From: Mya arenaria
Taxonomy: Eukaryota > Mollusca > Bivalvia > Myida > Myidae
Direction of reading: 5' to 3'
DNA length: 64,000 bases
Assembly: GCF_026914265.1 (NCBI RefSeq)
Contig: NC_069124.1
Span: 88,923,733 to 88,987,732, forward strand
Made by a program: the position numbers and the translations under genes. Below the pieces are notes generated by a model, which worked only from the letters and a program-made list of their open reading frames with translations, was not told the DNA's origin and did not search any database. Shown here piece after piece: positions 49,701 to 61,449 of this stretch. The stretch's first letter is position 1, and each line of letters begins with the position of its first letter.

Positions 49701-52700
49701 CACAACGTCTCGATGTAATGGACATTTGACCCGAGATTCATTAACATTCTTCAATGGGTTTAGATGATTTGTGGCGGACACGTCTTATGTGGCTCGAACA
49801 TTAGACCAAAAACTGAGATATTGGGCTTGAGCCGTCGAGCCTGGAAATATGGTTCTGCATTCTTGGTTCTTGAAATGATAAACAGTTAACCCGAGGTTCA
49901 TGAAAGTCCTTCCGAAGGGTTTGGGAGATACGACGCGGATACGAAAGTGTAACAACCGGAGGACGGAAGGATATCCACGCTATACAATATGCCCTCCCCC
50001 CCTGCATGGCATGGTGCATACTTGACAGGTAAATGACTAACCGGTGTCACTTATTTTATACATATAGGGTTCATCGTCTTTAAAAGGCAGCATTTTCTAC
50101 ACATATACACGCCCACATTACACATATAACATATACGTAATCGATGACAATTAAGGTTCATACTGAAGGATTCTGGCTGAACAGAGTAGCATGAGACGAT
50201 ACACTGATATCAGGGAAGAAGTAAAGCTAATTGAACTGTTGAAGAGGCAACATTTACCAGCGATGTTAGACAGTTAAAGAAACTACATCTATCATGTATC
50301 AGTTGAATATACAACATCTACCATGAATCAGTTGAATAAACAACATCTACCATGAATCAGTTGAATATACAACATCTACCATGAATCAGTTGAATATACA
50401 ACATATACCATGAATCAGTTGAATATACAACATTTACCATGAATCAGTTGAATAAACAACATCTACCATGAATCAGTTGAATATACAACATTTACCATGA
50501 ATCAGTTGAATATACAACACAACATCTACCATGAATCAGTTGAATATACAACATCTACCATGAATCAGTTGAATATACAACATTTACCATGAATCAGTTG
50601 AATAAACAACATCTACCATGAATCAGTTGAATATACAACATATACCATGAATCAGTTGAATATACAACATCTACCATGAATCAGTTGAATATACAACATC
50701 TACCATGAATCAGTTGAATAAAATTATATCAGAAACGTAGGACAGTTGATGAGCCAACGTTGACAATAAATCAAGAGGACAGTTTTAAAGAAAGCAATTA
50801 CCAGGTCAGGATGTCAAGTGTGGAACCAGTTAAACTTGTAAAAAATGACGGTGTATGCAGAACATATCCAGTACAGAACCAAATCATCCATGTTACTTAC
50901 CAGGAATAGAGGATCCACAGCGTTCATGTAGCAGTGTCCAGCAAAACTCATCTGCACTCTGAAAATGATAGCATATTGTACTGTCAAAACAAATGCATAT
51001 CTGGGTTTATTCCATTATGACTTTTTATGTTCTTGGTCAAAACTGCAATGTACTTTTACATCTTTGTAATATTCTTCAATTTTATATATATATATATATA
51101 TAATATTTTCTTTTTTATTTTATTTTTGTTTTTGCATTTTAAATTATGATACAGAAATTGAATAAGCCGTTATTTTATGACATATCATTATAGTATATCA
51201 TACTTATGTGTCGTACACAAGTTAACAATATCAACGAATGCATTAGAAGCCGGTAATAACAGCTTTGTGCTTTTTGTTTCTATGTGCTTAGCTATACTAA
51301 GATGTCATACTGACAGATTTATGGAGCAAATAAGCGCGTAAATTATTAATGGCTCCAGCGTTACGAGGAAGTTATTGCCGTGGCGGTTACAGCCGTGCCA
51401 ACACCGCGGGAAGGGTTTGCTGTAGGTGCAATTCTAAGACAGCCTGCCATCCATAAATAACAAACCCATCACTGCCGTGTATAGAGTTCAACACTTACAT
51501 TATTGTACATTTTACTTACTCCGGTACGCTCATAAATATTGAAGACATACGTTTGATAGTCAGTAGACCGTTATCTTCCTCTAAGATAATATCAAGATAT
51601 TATTTAAACTTTTTATTTCTTTTAAAGAACACCTTGTTGCATCGTTACGGCGACGAATGGCACAGCAAGGACACTAACATCTATCCTTAAAAACCGAAGT
51701 TTCGTGCTTTTATGTCGACTTTCGACATCAATTATCGTTGCACATGTCCACTTCGCATCTAAAAAGTGTGTATCATATAACACTGGATAAGTACGAGTGA
51801 TGGTTTTGCATATATCTTAAGAAGTCACAAAACTCTCACCAGATACTTTATCACTGTAAAAGCTGGCACCGGCGTATAATTTTCTCGCAAAACTGGTTCT
51901 GACGAATTAAAAATAGTTCTAGTAAGACATCTCCGTCAGGTTTGAAATCCTCTGTGAATTGTTATTAAATTTGCGTTTATTGGTGATACATCCGCCGGGT
52001 TGAAATTAGTGCCCATTAGCAGACTGCATCACCATCGATGAAAAGCGATGAAAGCCGAATCTGTCGGAGACGAGCACAAAAGGATCGTCACTTTCCTCGT
52101 CCAGTTCCTAGTTTAGGTAGAACGCCGTTTTTATGTTTCACCAATAAGCTTAAATGGATATCAATTTGTCTGAGAACTTCCTTATGTAGCGTTCAAGTTA
52201 TTTTGCAAATATCGATTAAACACCTGACCTTATATTATATTGATACTTTCTCCACATTAGTTGCTTGTTTTATGCGAGATGACCTTCACTCAAAACTGAG
52301 AAATCAGTATCGAGCCCCACCATAAGCGATTTTCGCTAAATGGACACGTTTACTTGATCTACAATTAAGCTGTGATGAATGGCACACAGTTGCCAGAGAG
52401 TGCAACTCGCCGCATAGTTAAACCCGTGTCTTCTTCTAAAATGCTTCATGTTCGAATCATGTTGAATTATTTTATTTTTTGTCGTCATTTTGAAATCATG
52501 CCGAACTCATGTTTTTACTCAGAGATATCTGTTGCACGCTAGTTTGAATATTTGAAAACAAGGCTCTACATTAAAACATGTCATCATACAGAAAGCATTC
52601 GTGTCTGAAACTGTAACTAGGAGAATCTGTCGGAGGGAAATGAATAAACAACACGTTTTGTAATTGAAGAGCGTATCAGGATTTCTTGTAAAACATATTT

Positions 52701-55700
52701 TAGTTTTAGGAATTGCAAATTTATTCCACCCCTGAAGGCATGTAAAGGAACTCTGGAATGTGATGCAAATGTTAGTGGCGTTTATGGTGGGGCAGCATGC
52801 GACGCCTCCTGTAAACATGCCAGCCGATGATCACCGGGATCGCGCACACCTTGTTGAATCATTCCAATGTTATCGTTATTTATGGATCGCTCTATCGTTG
52901 AACCTCGTCTCGTTTTTTCGTGTTTGTATTTCATTTTGTTTGTGTGTTTTCACTTTATTGAAGCTGTATAGGACCACAATTTCCCCTGATCACAATATTC
53001 ACAGGCGGGAAAATATGATCACATTTCTCACAGGTGGGAAAGGTAGCTTCTCGTTTGTCAGACATTTCGAACACATTTGTGATCGAGGTCTGTTTTGTAT
53101 GTCCAAAGAAATCATATGTTTCCCTTTTATAAATCAACATACATCATAATAATATTTTTCTCATATGATTATTTATACAAATTGAAAACTATGTTATTAT
53201 TCTAGTGGTATCAAAAATATTTCCTTTCTTAGAGTCGTTGTAGACATTTTTGTTAGATTTGTATAATCGATATTTTGTTGCTGTTTATATAGATGTCGTT
53301 GCTGTTGATTACGATGTTGTGGTTGGCCTTGTTTTGGTGCATGAAAGATCTAAATGTGGCCGTTGTAATTTAAATAATTTTATCTCATCTTCTACAAAGA
53401 AATACCTACTGTTTTTGTCATTATAATGGAATGCATGTAAAGGCGGAGCTTGTATAATGGTTCTAGTAGTTGGTACTGGGAATGAGGAGATATACGCATG
53501 GCCCATCCACCCTCTCCCCCAGTTCGCCGTCAGGTAGAGTAAACAAGTTTATTTTGTAATCAATATATTGGAGACAAAAAAACTAGAATACTCCAAAAAC
53601 AATTTTGGCTAAAAAAAGATCACATTTTCTTTGGGGGCTACCCGAAAGTTTCCCAATCCCCCTTGGCGAACATTTTAAACCATATGTTTAATGTCGGTTC
53701 AAAGGAATAGGTGATTTCAAAAAGTTGTGCACACAGGTATTTATTTATATAATTATATACTAACTTTTTTCATGAAAAATTGTGGAATATTTTTTAAAAT
53801 GACATATATTCACTATCTTGACAAAATAAATAAATAAGAAGAAAAAATATTAAAAAAAAATAATAATATATTACTGTGTCCAGGCAATATGACGAGCACA
53901 TGTGGTTGTGCACCTAAGTTACGCTCCCTCTAACAATAGTTTAAACAGTATTTATTCCCGAAATGGACATGTAAACACTTATTAAAAAATATTAACAATA
54001 TTAAAACAGTAAGGATCGGAAAATAAGTTACTTAAAACTTATGTTTATTGCTTTCCTTGCGTCATGTAGTCAAATAAGCTGAAAGTGTACATTTGCGGTC
54101 AAAAAGCCATTATTTACAGACGAGTTAAAAATACATGTAATGATAGATACTGTTATCACGTTTAATAAATGTAGCTACATGTATATACTTGGGTTAATAT
54201 TTCATGCATTACACTAGTTTCAATAGTTTGTACACAACCCCGAAATACAACGCTTTAGCAGTCCTTCTTTGAAGATGATAATTTTATGAACCTCTGCTGC
54301 ACACATAGATGTCCCTCTGTTAAGGGTAAGTCCCCAGGGGAGATCGTTATCTCTGTGATGAGTGTAAGGGAAACATTATCAGAAAATGGGAGACACTTTC
54401 AATACAACGCTGCAGACGCATAAGGGAGATTCAAGGGTGTTTTTTTCTGTGAAAATCGTGATTAAGAAAATTGCAACCGAGCTTTGGACGGCAATGCATA
54501 TTTCGATTTCTGTATGAACCGACATTGTTAAGTAAGTTTAGATTTGAAAATTTCTAACATTAGTTCCTGGAACCGCCCCTGCAAACCGACAACCTCTTGC
54601 GCGGGATACAAGCAGACGTCATATCCACATACTTGTGTCGAGGACCAATTAGAAATTCGATAACAAGTAGCAGAACAATGAAAATTGTGCTGTTTCCATT
54701 CACAATCTTAAGCAATTATGATGTTAGTGTGTCCAATTTATAACATATTGAAAAGTATTCTCAAATGGAGGGTTCAAAGGACAAACCTCCCACTCACTTT
54801 TGACCCTAATCTAAGTTATGAATCAACATCATAAACAACAACAACCTCATCATCATTATCATCATCACCAGAACCAGAACCACCATCATCGTCATACCTC
54901 AGAGCTGTAGGCTGTGAGGATTACGATCATAAACTTCCTAGACCTTGGAAAATATGATCTGGGAAACTTATGTTCCTTTAAAGTGACAGGATATTTATCC
55001 AAGTTTTGAACAAAATATGAAACACAAAATCATGATATACGTCCTTTTCTACATAGAGCATTGTTCTTTTGTACAGCCAGGGCTGACAATGGGGGAAAAA
55101 GAAAACTTCCATCGAGTGATGCCAATATTTGCATAATTGTGTTAGGCGTCATTTCCTGCCGTGGCGATTATAGTAATTTTGTTTAAGGGAACCCGAACGA
55201 CAGGAAAATGACAGGACCGCTAATTCCAGGCCTCGTGTTTGCCTTACCCTGATAAAAGGACAAACAGTTCATGGATTCAAAACTTGACAGCGCAAATATA
55301 ACCTTTGGTTGTGATTGCATTAAATGACTGCGCAAATATAACCTTTGGTTTGAATTGGAGTGTATATTCGTGCATACAGTTTCTCTGTAATTAGCTGAAA
55401 TAGAGTTACGGTTCTTGTGCACTGCACTTTCTCTCATTGTGCTTTACCATTGTATTAAGTTTTGATAAATTCCATCTAATAGTTTGAAGTTAATGTCTGG
55501 AAAAAAATGACAGCAAATAAAACAAATAAAGGGCAATAACTCAGTAATTCGCTAAAGTAGAGTTATGGTTCTTGAACACTGCACTTCCTCTCATTGTGCT
55601 TTACCATTGTATGAAGTTCCAATCAATTCCATCCAGTACTTTTCAAGTTATACTCCGGACAGCGTAAATTGTAACGGACCGACCGACAAACCGATCGACC

Positions 55701-58700
55701 GACCGACCACAGGGTGACTCCAATATACCTCATTCAAACTTCGTTTGTCGGGGGTATAAATATCAACTATTGATTTCCGGTCCTGATAAAAAAATTCGAC
55801 CCTCTCGTGCACTGTGTTGGCGGTTACTCGATAAGTCGCATTACCGGCTTACGCACGTGTCTTCGACTTTTCAATTCGGACAAGACACACTTGATGTATT
55901 TTATTAGTATTGAAAATGTTTTAAATAGTTTTAATTTACTTCACATCCAAAGAGTTCGGTTTTAAATAGTACATGGTTTTAGTTGCATGATCTTAGCCAT
56001 AAAATGTTGACTTTAAAACAAAACAAAATATCACGTGCCCTATGGACATTTACGCAAGAATCATGAATTGTTTTATCCTCACAGAATAACGACTTACATG
56101 ATATTCCCTTTGTCTGTCGTTTCGTTTGTATTTTATACCATAGCAATTGTCCTAACGATTCGCATTCTCGTTTCGAATTGTTTGATGGTGTCTGACCATG
56201 CATTATTGCATCACATTGTATACAGCATTACACGCACTAACATGGTTATCTAACAGTGAAATAATTACAGGCGTAGTTTTTGCTGATTGAAGACTGTTAA
56301 ATATAAAACTAATTGTATTTTCAAAGCAGATGATCATTCCTGATTTGAATCATCATAGTCGGTACTATTTTCTCCGATTGTTCCGTGTGTTCCGAGGTCC
56401 TCTCCGCGAGAAAGTAGTTGAGTGTAAATTAACGCCAAGACAAATGACAAATTAAACGGGCCGGGAAGGCGACATTGTCAAAGCTGTAGACCTCCGGGAA
56501 TAAATGTTTCATTTGGCGTTATTTTTTATAATTCAATATTAATCACCTGTTCGTGAGGCGAATCGAGGCGATAAGGTAATTCATTAAAAGATACAGAGCC
56601 TCCAAAGAAACTGCGGCCTTCAAACTGTAGATACGGCAGTGGTAATCAGCCGCACGTAGAAATAATAAAGCATGTTCAAACGTAAAAGAATGCATTTCTC
56701 CTCTCCTTCGCTATGTCAAAAATATTAAATTAAAATTGCAGCTGCATGCCGCTCTTTTTACAAACTGCTTCGTTTAATGTGACGTCTATGATGTCTGTGA
56801 CGTATTTTTGACGCGCGTTACCCAGCGACATCACTGTAATGCTCAATGAAATGGACGCAACGAAGAAAACTCCAACAGTAAGAAAAGCCTATACAGCGAT
56901 AAACACCATGAATAAAAATTGTAATAAAAGATATACCATTATGTAGTTCATACTTATGCATTTTGCAATCATAATGGGCACAACTTTAATGCTAGTATAG
57001 TGACTCAGTAACACTTTTCAGTTCATCTAACTTATCAGTTCTACGCATTTTTCTAAATATCAATTTCCAGGTAGAATCATTTAATATTTTCCAAAACGCA
57101 AAAAATATTGTGAATCAAAATGTATTGTCATTTTCATAATAACGTGGGAATTAATATCAAATGTCGTTCATACTATCTTTTTTCAATTAGTTTGTAGATG
57201 CATCCACAGAAGGCTGACGGGCGACCTGTCGTGCGGGTGTGTTTTTGTGTGGAGAAGTGGCCTAGTTACGACTCGACTGTGGAACGCGTTGCAATAGAAA
57301 CCTTCAGAGCGGACGGAGAGGAGTTAAGGGTCCCACTGGACTATGCCGGCGCAGATAAATGGTTCATCGAGACATTGTAGGGAGTACATTGAACAAGCGG
57401 CTTAGTTACGACACTTGTGTCTACTGAGCCCTTTAGAACACTTGCATGAAAAACTTTATTGCATGTATTATACTGCATTGTGCGATGTTATATAGGAATG
57501 ACGTCTGGCAACTGGTCAATAGCCTCACTTACATGAGATTGCGGCAAACGTTCAGAAGAACCAGATCCTATTAAAATATTTTATGAAAACGCACTTTCAG
57601 TAGCTTAAAATAGGAACTTCCTTTTGCAAAAAAATATATTTGTTATATGAAACTCAAAACTATCAGAAGCGGAATTGATGGCTTGTGTTGTGAGATAGCT
57701 ATAGCACGGGTGCCTCTTTCAGATAACACGCCATTTCGTTCTATGAGAATAATGGTTTCAGAATCAGTTTAATGACTGACATAAATTCTCTGACAAACGA
57801 AACATTTCTTAATGATTAGTTAACAAATGTTCGCTTGCTACAGCTTTGTAATACTTCCAACATCACACAAAACGTTATAAATGTTGATATTTACCAACTG
57901 TACAGTAAAACAATATCATAATAATGGAATAAAGAGATACGGATACAAGTATGAGGTATGATGAACTATTTCAGCCTCCCGACAGAGAATACTTTCTACT
58001 TCAAACTCACTTTGTACAATCCCTTAAAACCTGAGCACGTGTTCAGACCCGTGATTGGGTCCGGGACCACAACCTGCCGTGAGACGGATTGGCGCGTGCT
58101 GCATGTCGGGGCGGTTCCGCTCAATGTCGAGCTCATGTACGGCCGGCCGGGGGAGGTAGTCACGGTGTCAATGTCAACCATTTCGGCCGGTGGCAATTCT
58201 GCATCGCTCTTCGAGCCACTCAAGCTATGGCAAACAGGTTGGTTCATAATCAGTATTTTAAATGATTTATTTAAGTTTTGCATTATATCGGGAGACTTCT
58301 TACTGGGTAAAGAACGTTTAAAAATACATAATTGTTGCCCTTAAACTTTCTTGCAATAACGATTATAAGATTTAAAATTTGCATTGATTATGATGCTAGT
58401 AAGGCGACGTTTTTGTACATGTATATGCTATCACTGTCATCAAAGAACCATATAGTTGGTGAAATGTGTGATTAATCCATAGTCTAAGTATTAAATATAT
58501 GTTTTAAGCTCCCTGGGAGGACCAGCATGGATGGAACCTTAGGGGACCAGAGGCACCGCTACACCAGGACTACTTCCACACCGTGGAGACGACCGTTGTC
58601 AACGGCCATGTATTCGCCGCCATTAAGCCCCCGGCCATCCAAGGGCAAATGGTCAGCGCGAGGCTGTCACGACTATTGTCGCATGATAATCCGTCCGCCG

Positions 58701-61449
58701 AGGGGAGAGTCTCAGCAGAAATACACGGTGATCATCAAGTGAAGGTGTATCAAGTGAAGGTGATAGATCGTGCGGTTACGTGTGATCACTTGTCCAGTGG
58801 CTGGTGGCACCAGGAATCAGGCGATGGACACCACGACATAATGGTATAAGTCATTAGATGTGTTTGATCATGATACTTCACCCGCCACGTCCCGCCATTT
58901 CCCGGCTACTGTATGATTCATTTCGTGTGACACACGCCTGCTAAATTTCTGTTAAAATTCCACGTTGTCTTCTGTAATTATAGTTTTAAAATGGTGCCAT
59001 TTCTAACAAAAATAGGTGTAATTAAATTGTCAAATGTTTTCCTGAAGATTATATAAACGACGCAGAAAGAAACAAGAACACAACTGCCATCCAAATATAA
59101 TGGATGTTTTAAGAATGATGTATGTAACCAGATTTACAGTTAAAAATATTTACTTTATTGTTTTAGGCGCCCGGTTTCAAAATCAATACAAAAGAAATGG
59201 AAAAGGCAGCAAACAGGAAGATCCTCACGACAAGGAACGGGGAAAAGAGGTCCCAGCTCGGGTTATCAAGAGTTGGCCTAGTGTACGCTTACATCGGGAT
59301 AGGCCTGGGGCTGGCTGGAGTTGCTTTATGGCGCTCAAGATAAAGACTTCATTTAAACTATTTTTTTTATAATAATTATTATCTTTGTTTCCTGAGCATT
59401 ATTTGAGAACTGCAAGTATTTGAAATCGTTTTAAAACATGCGTTAAAGCAAATTTCTTGCTTGTTGTGGTCCGAGCACACAATTATACACCGTGGATTCA
59501 CAAAGAGATAAGAATATACAAGTGACATATTCAAAGAAAGTTTTTATAAACCGTTATTAACGCGATGTGCTATTTTTGTCCAATAAAAGTCAGGCAATGA
59601 TCATTGGCACCCATATAAACACATATTGTCCGTCTAGAAACTCAAGCAAACCTTGCTAAGAGTACTCCGTAGTGGCGCTTCCTAGTCCAAATAATTGTAC
59701 GTTAACGGATTTTTTTAGATTTTTGATATGGCAAATCCTTCACGTACAAATTGTTTAGTATCAAAAGTGGGTAGTTGTTCCGATCAGGATTCCGGGTTAA
59801 CGCATATAGCGTCTATAAAATATCATAAAAACAAGAAATATTACCAGATAATGTTATTTTATATTAGTTCCGTACACAAAAAATAAATATCCAACTTATA
59901 ATTATGAGTTTGACGGCTTTCTTCATTTCATTCTGTCAAAACATAACGATATATACATGAAGGGCACCTGCAAGGCTTTAGGGCACAGTTTTAAATCGCT
60001 CGGAACATTTCGGCCATGGCAGAGTTGCCGAGTTGTTACGATTGTGCAACGAGGTCTATCTCGAAGCTTTGTCGGAGGAGGCCGAGTTATTACGATTGTA
60101 TCGAGTTGTTCCCCTTCGCATAATTGTTTTCTGTGTCAGTCAACTTTCGTTTTATTGGAAAGGTAAACAACTTGTTTTAATGCATTAAATGCTTGTTAAG
60201 TGCAAAATAACATTTCACTTACATGGTAAAATATGAATATAACTTTTTATGATCAATTTCAACCATAAAATACTTCACTTAAAACAATTTCAATATTTTT
60301 AAAACACCCCCGTTTTTTGCACATTCCCGTTTAGACGTTAGGGATTGGAAGAATCCCGTATAACACGTCTATTATTTTAGACTATGGCGCTTCCGTGCTG
60401 GCCCGTAATGAATAACCATCTCCGGCCAGCAGCTAATTTCACGCCACATCAAGACTGACTGCAGCGCTATCAATTCCACTTATTTTTCTAACATAATGCC
60501 AGTGTACAAACCATATTTTAAACCGTGCTTCCTGATTTACAATAGAAATGCCGATATTCAATCGAACAATTACATTTTTTGTTGATACGGTACAAGAAGA
60601 GTCATAGCAAACAGGGCTTTAATGGATCCGCCTATTGTTCGGCTGGCTCCTGCACCTGGGAGTCAATAGTTTCTGGGATTCTTAGAGAACCACCGTCACT
60701 GTGACACAAGAGTAAACATCAGTAACGGCATAATGGTCTTGTATTTACTTGTTTTGAAGATAAATATGATTTGTAAATATGGTGTAAACATTGCGTAAAA
60801 CATCGACCGATCGACTGCTATGAATGTGGTATCGCGTGATTTAAAAAAAAAACACACCAAATAAGTGAATATTGCATGAACAATTTTTTTTTTTTTAAAT
60901 ATAGCTGTTGCTATGGGTTTCCATATTTTAGATTTAGTAAAATAAATACAGATTACATCGATAGTTAACGTCCAGTGAAATTATACAACACATAAATAAC
61001 TTCTTTACTTATTATACAAATAGTCTAAAGCACACAACATCCACTCATAGACTCATTGCTACATTCAGTACACTGACCTGTTTCGTGGAGGAGAGAGGGT
61101 CGAACGTCTGGTAACTCCTCAGTGCGGATCGCTTGTACTGCCTCTTCTTGTTGTACGGCGTCGTTCCTTTACCACCGGCTATCATTTGTTCATAAACAAA
61201 GTTCGATAGTGAAACAGGAGCAGGTTGAGTGAGGAGAGTGTCAGACAGTTTTGAAATAGCTTTTTCTATTGTGTCTGTTGTCCCTGAGAGGCGACGGATC
61301 TCCATCAGGCACGTAACGAGGCCAAGGGCCAATAGAACTATAAGACTCACTGACAAACAGTTGAACACATTTTGCACAGAGAATAAATCTTTACTTCGCA
61401 ATTTTCCCTTCACTTGAACCTTCCCGTTAGAATGTTGTGTTACTCCCAT
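37005..61449 (-). CDS. Colmedin: type II membrane collagen with olfactomedin domain (gliomedin/UNC-122-like)
   Basis: Coding exons in transcript order: 61449-61078, 50958-50901, 47189-47085, 46781-46701, 46540-46361, 46239-46219 (tentative), 44499-44446, 42655-42587, 42117-42091, 39219-39139, 39011-38952, 38853-38755, 37774-37005. From the second exon on, every internal junction is phase 1, and the total of 1,977 nt gives 658 residues plus stop. Order: basic cytoplasmic tail, membrane anchor at about 29-49, dibasic cleavage candidates near 101-107, Gly-X-Y collagen at about 144-349, Thr/Ser-rich stalk at about 370-402, olfactomedin domain at about 403-658. Type II anchor plus collagen plus olfactomedin defines colmedins, which include vertebrate gliomedin (node of Ranvier assembly) and nematode UNC-122. 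A role in cell adhesion or synapse/axon contacts is inferred from the family. Confidence 0.85.
38296..38459 (-). CDS. Candidate alternative terminal exon with hydrophobic tail
   Basis: A good acceptor (CCAATTTCAG, AG at 38461-38460) opens 164 nt in the same phase-1 frame that the stalk exon delivers. The translation reads [17 protein letters not shown], then an acidic stretch to DKSGSPD, then [20 protein letters not shown] and a stop. A C-terminal hydrophobic run after small residues looks like a GPI-anchor signal or a membrane segment. If used, the product would lack the olfactomedin domain. No strong phase-compatible donor lets it splice on. Use is not proven. Confidence 0.4.
38755..38853 (-). 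CDS. Colmedin Thr/Ser-rich stalk exon
   Basis: 99 nt, phase 1 in and out. The frame fixed by the neighbours reads [20 protein letters not shown] then [12 protein letters not shown], a mucin-like O-glycosylation stalk between collagen and olfactomedin parts. Another frame is also open but does not fit the phases. The donor TCCG|GTATAC can be joined in frame either to the olfactomedin exon or to the hydrophobic-tail exon at 38459. Confidence 0.7.
38952..50958 (-). CDS. Colmedin Cys-containing linker and collagen exons
   Basis: Exon 50958-50901 encodes [19 protein letters not shown]. Gly-X-Y runs follow in 47189-47085 ([19 protein letters not shown]), 46781-46701 ([19 protein letters not shown]), 46540-46361 (ends [15 protein letters not shown]), 44499-44446 ([18 protein letters not shown]), 42655-42587 ([18 protein letters not shown]), 42117-42091 (27-nt microexon, GFAGLKGEK) and 39219-39139 ([19 protein letters not shown]). 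Exon 39011-38952 encodes [19 protein letters not shown]. Each collagen exon splits a glycine codon in phase 1, as is usual for collagen genes. Two Cys-bearing interruptions could stabilise trimers. Confidence 0.8.
39370..42016. repeat. 24-bp satellite filling colmedin intron between exons 42117 and 39219
   Basis: The unit is approximately AGTAAGTAAGTCAGAAGGTA plus AGAC, with frequent indels and variants (TTAAGTCAG, GAGTAGACGG), about 100 copies. It begins within about 80 nt of the upstream exon's donor and ends about 150 nt before the next acceptor, so it makes up over 90% of the 2.87-kb intron. On the plus strand it is full of GTAAGT; on the gene's sense strand it reads CTTACTTACTGTCTTACC, pyrimidine-rich with almost no AG. 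Confidence 0.95.
43696..44212. repeat. 22-bp minisatellite in a colmedin intron, about 23 copies
   Basis: Unit CAGGGTGGACCGACTTACATCA with CAGGGCAGACC variants and two 6-bp insertions (AATCAC). A larger block of about 183 bp (around 43809 and 43992) is itself repeated. The array lies between exons 44446 and 42655. Open frames ([22 protein letters not shown]) follow the repeat and are not genes. Confidence 0.95.
44700..44760. repeat. Short TGACCTTGA-containing repeat fragment
   Basis: ACCCTTGACCTC then GTGACCTTGAGTTTGG resembles the blocks at 49420-49600. Probably a decayed dispersed repeat in the intron upstream of exon 44499. Confidence 0.3.
46219..46239 (-). CDS. Tentative 21-nt colmedin microexon
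   Basis: The donor of exon 46540-46361 leaves a single T, and joining it directly to exon 44499 would create a TGA stop. Between them, an acceptor-like CTTTTTAAAG and a donor CTAG|GTAATA enclose 21 nt that restore phase 1 on both sides and read SYECTAL followed by the G of the next Gly codon. This makes a second Cys-bearing interruption (NCTSYECTAL). It is short and could be wrong. Confidence 0.45.
   Translation of the reverse strand, partial: LTNARL
47875..48090. promoter_or_regulatory. Candidate intronic regulatory block with homeodomain/POU-like sites
   Basis: TCATTAATTATTAATGA (about 47885-47901) is a perfect palindrome of TAAT sites. About 160 bp on, TCATGCATATTCATTAAAGC resembles a POU/octamer plus homeodomain site. 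The surrounding intron has no coding or repeat explanation. Motif matches in AT-rich DNA are cheap, so this is tentative. Confidence 0.25.
49200..49960. repeat. Diverged tandem-like repeat with GACCTTGAC words
   Basis: A loosely conserved block (TTCAANGGGTTTAAGAGATA-like word at about 49380, 49516, 49750 and 49911, with GACCTTGA words between) recurs at 136-234 bp spacing. It looks like an old dispersed or tandem element, within the colmedin intron 50900-47190. Confidence 0.5.
50280..50722. repeat. 29-bp minisatellite in a colmedin intron, about 15 copies
   Basis: Unit AACATCTACCATGAATCAGT plus TGAATATAC (29 bp), with AAAC for TATAC and TTTACC/TATACC variants, and one 5-bp insertion. It sits about 180 nt downstream (sense) of the donor of exon 50958-50901. 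Confidence 0.95.
51082..51103. repeat. (TA)n microsatellite
   Basis: An uninterrupted run of TA dinucleotides inside the first large colmedin intron. Confidence 0.85.
51104..54540. other. First large colmedin intron, distal part: no gene recognised
   Basis: AT-rich. Short open frames near 52040-52320 and 52520-53150 lack phase-compatible splice sites or family resemblance. Long A-rich stretches lie near 53820-53880. Confidence 0.35.
54541..54600. mobile_element. Transposon-end-like fragment
   Basis: TTCCTGGAACCGCCCCTGCA matches the end-like words near 25108 and (inverted) 2617. No body is recognised beside it. Confidence 0.3.
54838..54900. repeat. CAA/CAT trinucleotide microsatellite
   Basis: ACAACAACAACCTCATCATC and following ATCATCACCAG words form an impure trinucleotide tract. 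Confidence 0.75.
55240..55758. mobile_element. Dispersed repeat with tandemly duplicated segment, LINE/SINE-tail-like
   Basis: GCGCAAATATAACCTTTGGTT occurs twice (near 55290 and 55332). A longer block (GCTGAAATAGAGTTACGGTT, then CTCTCATTGTGCTTTACCAT) occurs near 55395 and again near 55550. The 3' part carries GACCGACCGACAAACCGATC and ends CGTTTGTCGGGGGTATAAA, a tail style I associate with common molluscan retroelement repeats. No reverse transcriptase remains. Confidence 0.5.
56390..56665. promoter_or_regulatory. Candidate conserved non-coding or enhancer block
   Basis: A stretch of higher complexity than its surroundings with TTAATCACCTGTTCG, GGTAATTCATTAAAAG and a CpG-containing GCGAATCGAGGCG. 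It lies about 200 bp upstream of the nested plus-strand gene and within the colmedin intron, so it could serve either. Evidence is only compositional. Confidence 0.2.
56780..56830 (+). promoter_or_regulatory. Promoter candidate of the nested gene: CRE-like and X-box-like sites
   Basis: TGACGTC at 56780-56786 and TGACGTA at 56798-56804 are CRE/ATF-like. GTTACC-C-AGCGAC at about 56817-56829 fits the RFX X-box pattern (RYYNYY, 1-3 spacer, RRNRAC) of ciliary-gene promoters. It lies about 10 bp before the first in-frame ATG, so transcription would have to start very near it or use a later ATG. Confidence 0.4.
56839..59343 (+). CDS. Unknown protein of about 325 residues with C-terminal membrane anchor, nested in a colmedin intron
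   Basis: Exons 56839-56877, 57198-57361, 57975-58237, 58509-58843 and 59167-59343 join with matching phases (0, 2, 1, 0), giving 978 nt. The first exon ([19 protein letters not shown]) is the least certain; MDATKK or the ATG at 57198 could be the true start. The donor at 57361 (ATG|GTTCAT) is weak, but reading on meets a stop. The body looks beta-rich ([59 protein letters not shown]). The last exon ends with [20 protein letters not shown] then RSR and TAA, a membrane span with almost nothing after it. With no signal peptide this suggests a tail-anchored protein facing the cytosol. I do not recognise the family. Confidence 0.65.
59582..59587 (+). terminator. Candidate polyadenylation signal of the nested gene
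   Basis: AATAAA about 240 nt after the stop codon, still inside the colmedin intron. Confidence 0.45.
59590..61040. other. Proximal part of the first large colmedin intron, no exon recognised
   Basis: AT-rich with a more complex patch at about 60380-60480 (GTAATGAATAACCATCTCCG, CAGCAGCTAATTTCACGCC) that might be regulatory. No coding signal. Confidence 0.3.

Noticed and set aside
52519..53149. Cys-containing minus frame ([20 protein letters not shown]) with an acceptor-like site as an extra colmedin exon
   Set aside because: Intron phase does not match the phase-0 junction between the first two colmedin exons, and no good donor follows.
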